A DNA stretch of 64,000 nucleotides from Levilactobacillus huananensis (GTDB taxonomy: Bacteria; Bacillota; Bacilli; Lactobacillales; Lactobacillaceae): positions 32,552 through 96,551 of the forward strand of contig NZ_RHOC01000009.1 in assembly GCF_003946145.1 (NCBI RefSeq), written 5' to 3'. Below are positions 63,916 through 64,000 of this stretch, one piece after another; within the stretch, counting starts at the first letter, position 1, and each line of letters begins with the position of its first letter. The notes beneath the pieces are model-generated. The model had not been told where the DNA came from. It saw nothing but the letters and a program-made list of their open reading frames with translations, and did no database searches. Position numbers and translations under genes: made by a program.

Positions 63916-64000
63916 GCGTGGCAACGTCCTATCCTCGCAGGGGGCGATCCCCCAACTACTATCAGCGTGCTGAAGCTTAACTTCCGTGTTCGGCATGGGA
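63916..64000 (-). rRNA. rrf: 5S ribosomal RNA (3' part)
   Basis: The minus strand from the window edge reads TCCCATGCCGAACACGGAAG, then GTAGTTGGGGGATCGCCCCC and GCGAGGATAGGACGTTGCC, the conserved 3' two thirds of Firmicutes 5S rRNA. The 5' end lies right of the window. It implies a complete rRNA operon upstream on the minus strand. Confidence 0.97.

Overview
This window is a chromosomal segment of a Lactobacillaceae bacterium. The gene content (WxL/csc surface cluster, LPQTxE anchors, alsS-alsD, class II HMG-CoA reductase with an orphan ispE, DUF1934-rpoE-pyrG block) and a GC content near 50% by eye suggest a Levilactobacillus or Lactiplantibacillus-like lineage. The species cannot be fixed from sequence alone. 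Nearly all starts follow clear GGAGG-type ribosome binding sites, and TTG starts are frequent.

Positions 1-14,000 are a cell-surface region. After the end of a low-molecular-weight phosphatase gene come two large L-type lectin/WxL proteins. Next is a csc-type operon with a DUF916/DUF3324 membrane protein, two small WxL proteins and a small LPXTG-like protein, then a class A sortase and a large LRR/mucin-binding-like wall-anchored adhesin. Together these look like a complete system for displaying a lectin-bearing complex on the wall.

Positions 14,100-25,550 hold rpmE2, a murA whose catalytic Cys is Asp, a TetR regulator divergent from a fused ABC transporter, the alsS-alsD acetoin operon divergent from a MarR regulator, pyrG with a CTP-sensing attenuator leader, rpoE and a DUF1934 gene. 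Positions 25,800-29,700 hold a plus-strand run: a LipL-like lipoate enzyme, an HD phosphohydrolase and two tandem HAD phosphatases.

Positions 29,800-44,200 hold a methyltransferase, a DUF3899 protein and then the conserved Firmicutes block metG-tatD-rnmV-ksgA-veg-ispE-purR-glmU-prs. A zinc ABC operon with a Zur-box-like palindrome and an alpha/beta hydrolase are inserted between ispE and purR. Positions 44,300-50,750 hold DUF72, a small membrane protein, a sirtuin, an HExxH protein, mvaA, a Ppx/GppA phosphatase and trpS behind a Trp T-box.

Positions 50,850-63,550 hold HelD, small membrane proteins (including two tandem 91-residue paralogues), a Na+/H+ antiporter, a flavin disulfide-reductase-like enzyme, an MFS transporter, DUF3290-DUF421, a 49-residue ORF and two secreted C39-like cysteine peptidases. 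The right edge has tRNA-Thr(GGT) and the 3' end of a 5S rRNA on the minus strand, so a ribosomal RNA operon continues to the right.

The most interesting signals are regulatory: the pyrG leader starting GGGC, the symmetrical alsS/marR divergent promoter with palindromes over both -35 boxes, 12-bp-spaced direct repeats upstream of a lectin gene, and a long promoter element shared by helD and a small membrane protein gene.
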